From: a virus | IMG/VR virus record: IMGVR_UViG_3300005098_000013 | Coordinates: 1-64,000 of that record | Strand: one strand, 5' to 3' | DNA length: 64,000 nt | Notes under the pieces: model-generated | What the model was told of the DNA's origin: nothing | The model's database searches: none | The model's input: only the letters and a program-made list of their open reading frames with translations | Position numbers and translations under genes: made by a program | Shown: positions 63,502 to 64,000 of the stretch, one piece after another | Numbering within the stretch: position 1 is the stretch's first letter | How the letters are laid out: every line of letters begins with the position of its first letter

Positions 63502-64000
63502 TTACTCATCTCCTAGAGGATCTTTATGCCCAAACCACTCTTGCCTCAACTTCTGCTCTTCCGTGAGTTCGCTGCTTCCAGAAGCTGACAACTTAACCTT
63601 TGCTTCTGCTTTCACTTCTGCATCTACTTTCTCGAGACGTTCAGCATCAGAAAGCAAGATCTTCAACTGTGTCTCGTCAAGTTTCTTAAAGTCTTCGACT
63701 GCTATGCTTTTGTCCTTTTCTTCTATGAGACCTTTCTTTGCTCTTAGCTCAACTATCTGTGTTGCTAAGTCCTCTCGTCTGCTTAACATCATTTGGTTTA
63801 CTTTTTCCCGCAATGACCGATTCTCAGCAGAAAGCGTTTCCATCTTCTTATTTACATCTTCTTTCGGCTTATCCATATCCTCCTCCTTCTTTTCGCCCTT
63901 GTTTTCGGTGTCGCCCTTGTTTTCAGCACTTGCCGGTGCACCTTCCTTATAACCTTTTGGCGCCAACACAATATACTCAATCTCAGAACCATCGATTTTG
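63502..64000 (-). CDS. Scaffold or prohead protease C-terminal part (cut by window edge)
   Basis: The reading frame stays open to the right edge (…KIDGSEIEYIVLAP), so the gene starts outside the window and only its 3' part is seen. It is acidic and highly charged with a coiled coil (LSAENRSLREKVNQMMLSRR), which fits a capsid scaffold, possibly fused to a protease lying beyond the edge. Confidence 0.65.
   Translation of the reverse strand, partial: KIDGSEIEYIVLAPKGYKEGAPASAENKGDTENKGEKKEEDMDKPKEDVNKKMETLSAENRSLREKVNQMMLSRREDLATQIVELRAKKGLIEEKDKSIAVEDFKKLDETQLKILLSDAERLEKVDAEVKAEAKVKLSASGSSELTEEQKLRQEWFGHKDPLGDE

Noticed and set aside
47900-63950. Plus-strand open frames opposite the virion genes
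   Set aside because: Ser/Thr-rich shadows of clearly recognisable capsid, sheath, baseplate and tape measure genes.

Overview
The window looks like a large piece of the genome of a contractile-tailed (myovirus-type) virus of an anaerobic archaeon. Archaeal signs are a B-family DNA polymerase beside an XPF/Hef-type ERCC4 nuclease, a Cas4-like Fe-S nuclease, an MptA/FolE2-type GTP cyclohydrolase, a possible Orc1/Cdc6-type winged helix, ribbon-helix-helix regulators, TATA-like promoters and very strong GGAGGTG ribosome-binding sites. Tailed-virus signs are an HK97-type capsid, tail sheath, tail tube, a tail assembly chaperone with a programmed frameshift, a tape measure, and baseplate and fibre genes. 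A stand-alone glycyl-radical domain like the C-terminus of NrdD suggests an anaerobic host. All names rest on reading motifs by eye; no database search was run.

Layout. (1) 1-2.1 kb: repeat-rich, mostly non-coding left part with two weak minus-strand genes and a TATA promoter. (2) 2.1-20.3 kb: about 65 small, tightly packed plus-strand genes, mostly unknown, with many stop/start overlaps. They include small Cys-rich (zinc-finger-like) proteins, winged-helix proteins, a ribbon-helix-helix protein and small membrane proteins. Their leaders contain a family of four hairpins with a conserved 15-nt loop that mimics the anti-Shine-Dalgarno sequence, and an exact 89-bp leader duplication. (3) 20.5-24.3 kb, minus strand: queC, an MptA/FolE2 homologue, an AAA+ ATPase with a mini-intein in its P-loop, and an ERCC4 nuclease. 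(4) 24.4-35.5 kb, plus strand: DNA replication, recombination and modification genes: a possible OB-fold protein, a RecA/Sak4-like ATPase with a LAGLIDADG intein, a DpdA/TGT-like protein, DNA polymerase B, dUTPase, a Cas4-like nuclease, queD and queE. Two tRNA-like elements lie here and a third at 17.1 kb. (5) 35.5-46.7 kb, plus strand: a sugar/glycan cluster (five glycosyltransferase-type genes, an aminotransferase, an oxidoreductase, GDP-mannose dehydratase, an acyltransferase) interleaved with thymidylate synthase-like and NrdD-like nucleotide genes, then an HNH endonuclease. (6) 47.2 kb: a ribbon-helix-helix/coiled-coil gene after an AT-palindrome region. (7) 47.9-64 kb, minus strand: virion genes read from the right edge: scaffold/protease-like (cut by the edge), decoration, capsid, connector and neck, sheath, tube, chaperone, tape measure, baseplate, fibres. 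Terminase and portal are not in the window and probably lie just past the right edge.

Working together: the MptA/FolE2 homologue, QueD, QueE and QueC form a route from GTP to preQ0, and the DpdA-like protein could insert it into DNA, so the genome is probably modified with 7-deazaguanine, which would resist restriction. The glycan cluster probably alters virion or host-surface sugars. Two inteins and one HNH gene mark past invasion by homing elements. AT palindromes of the type TTATTATT-N-AATAATAA cluster at three places where transcription units begin, end or switch strand.
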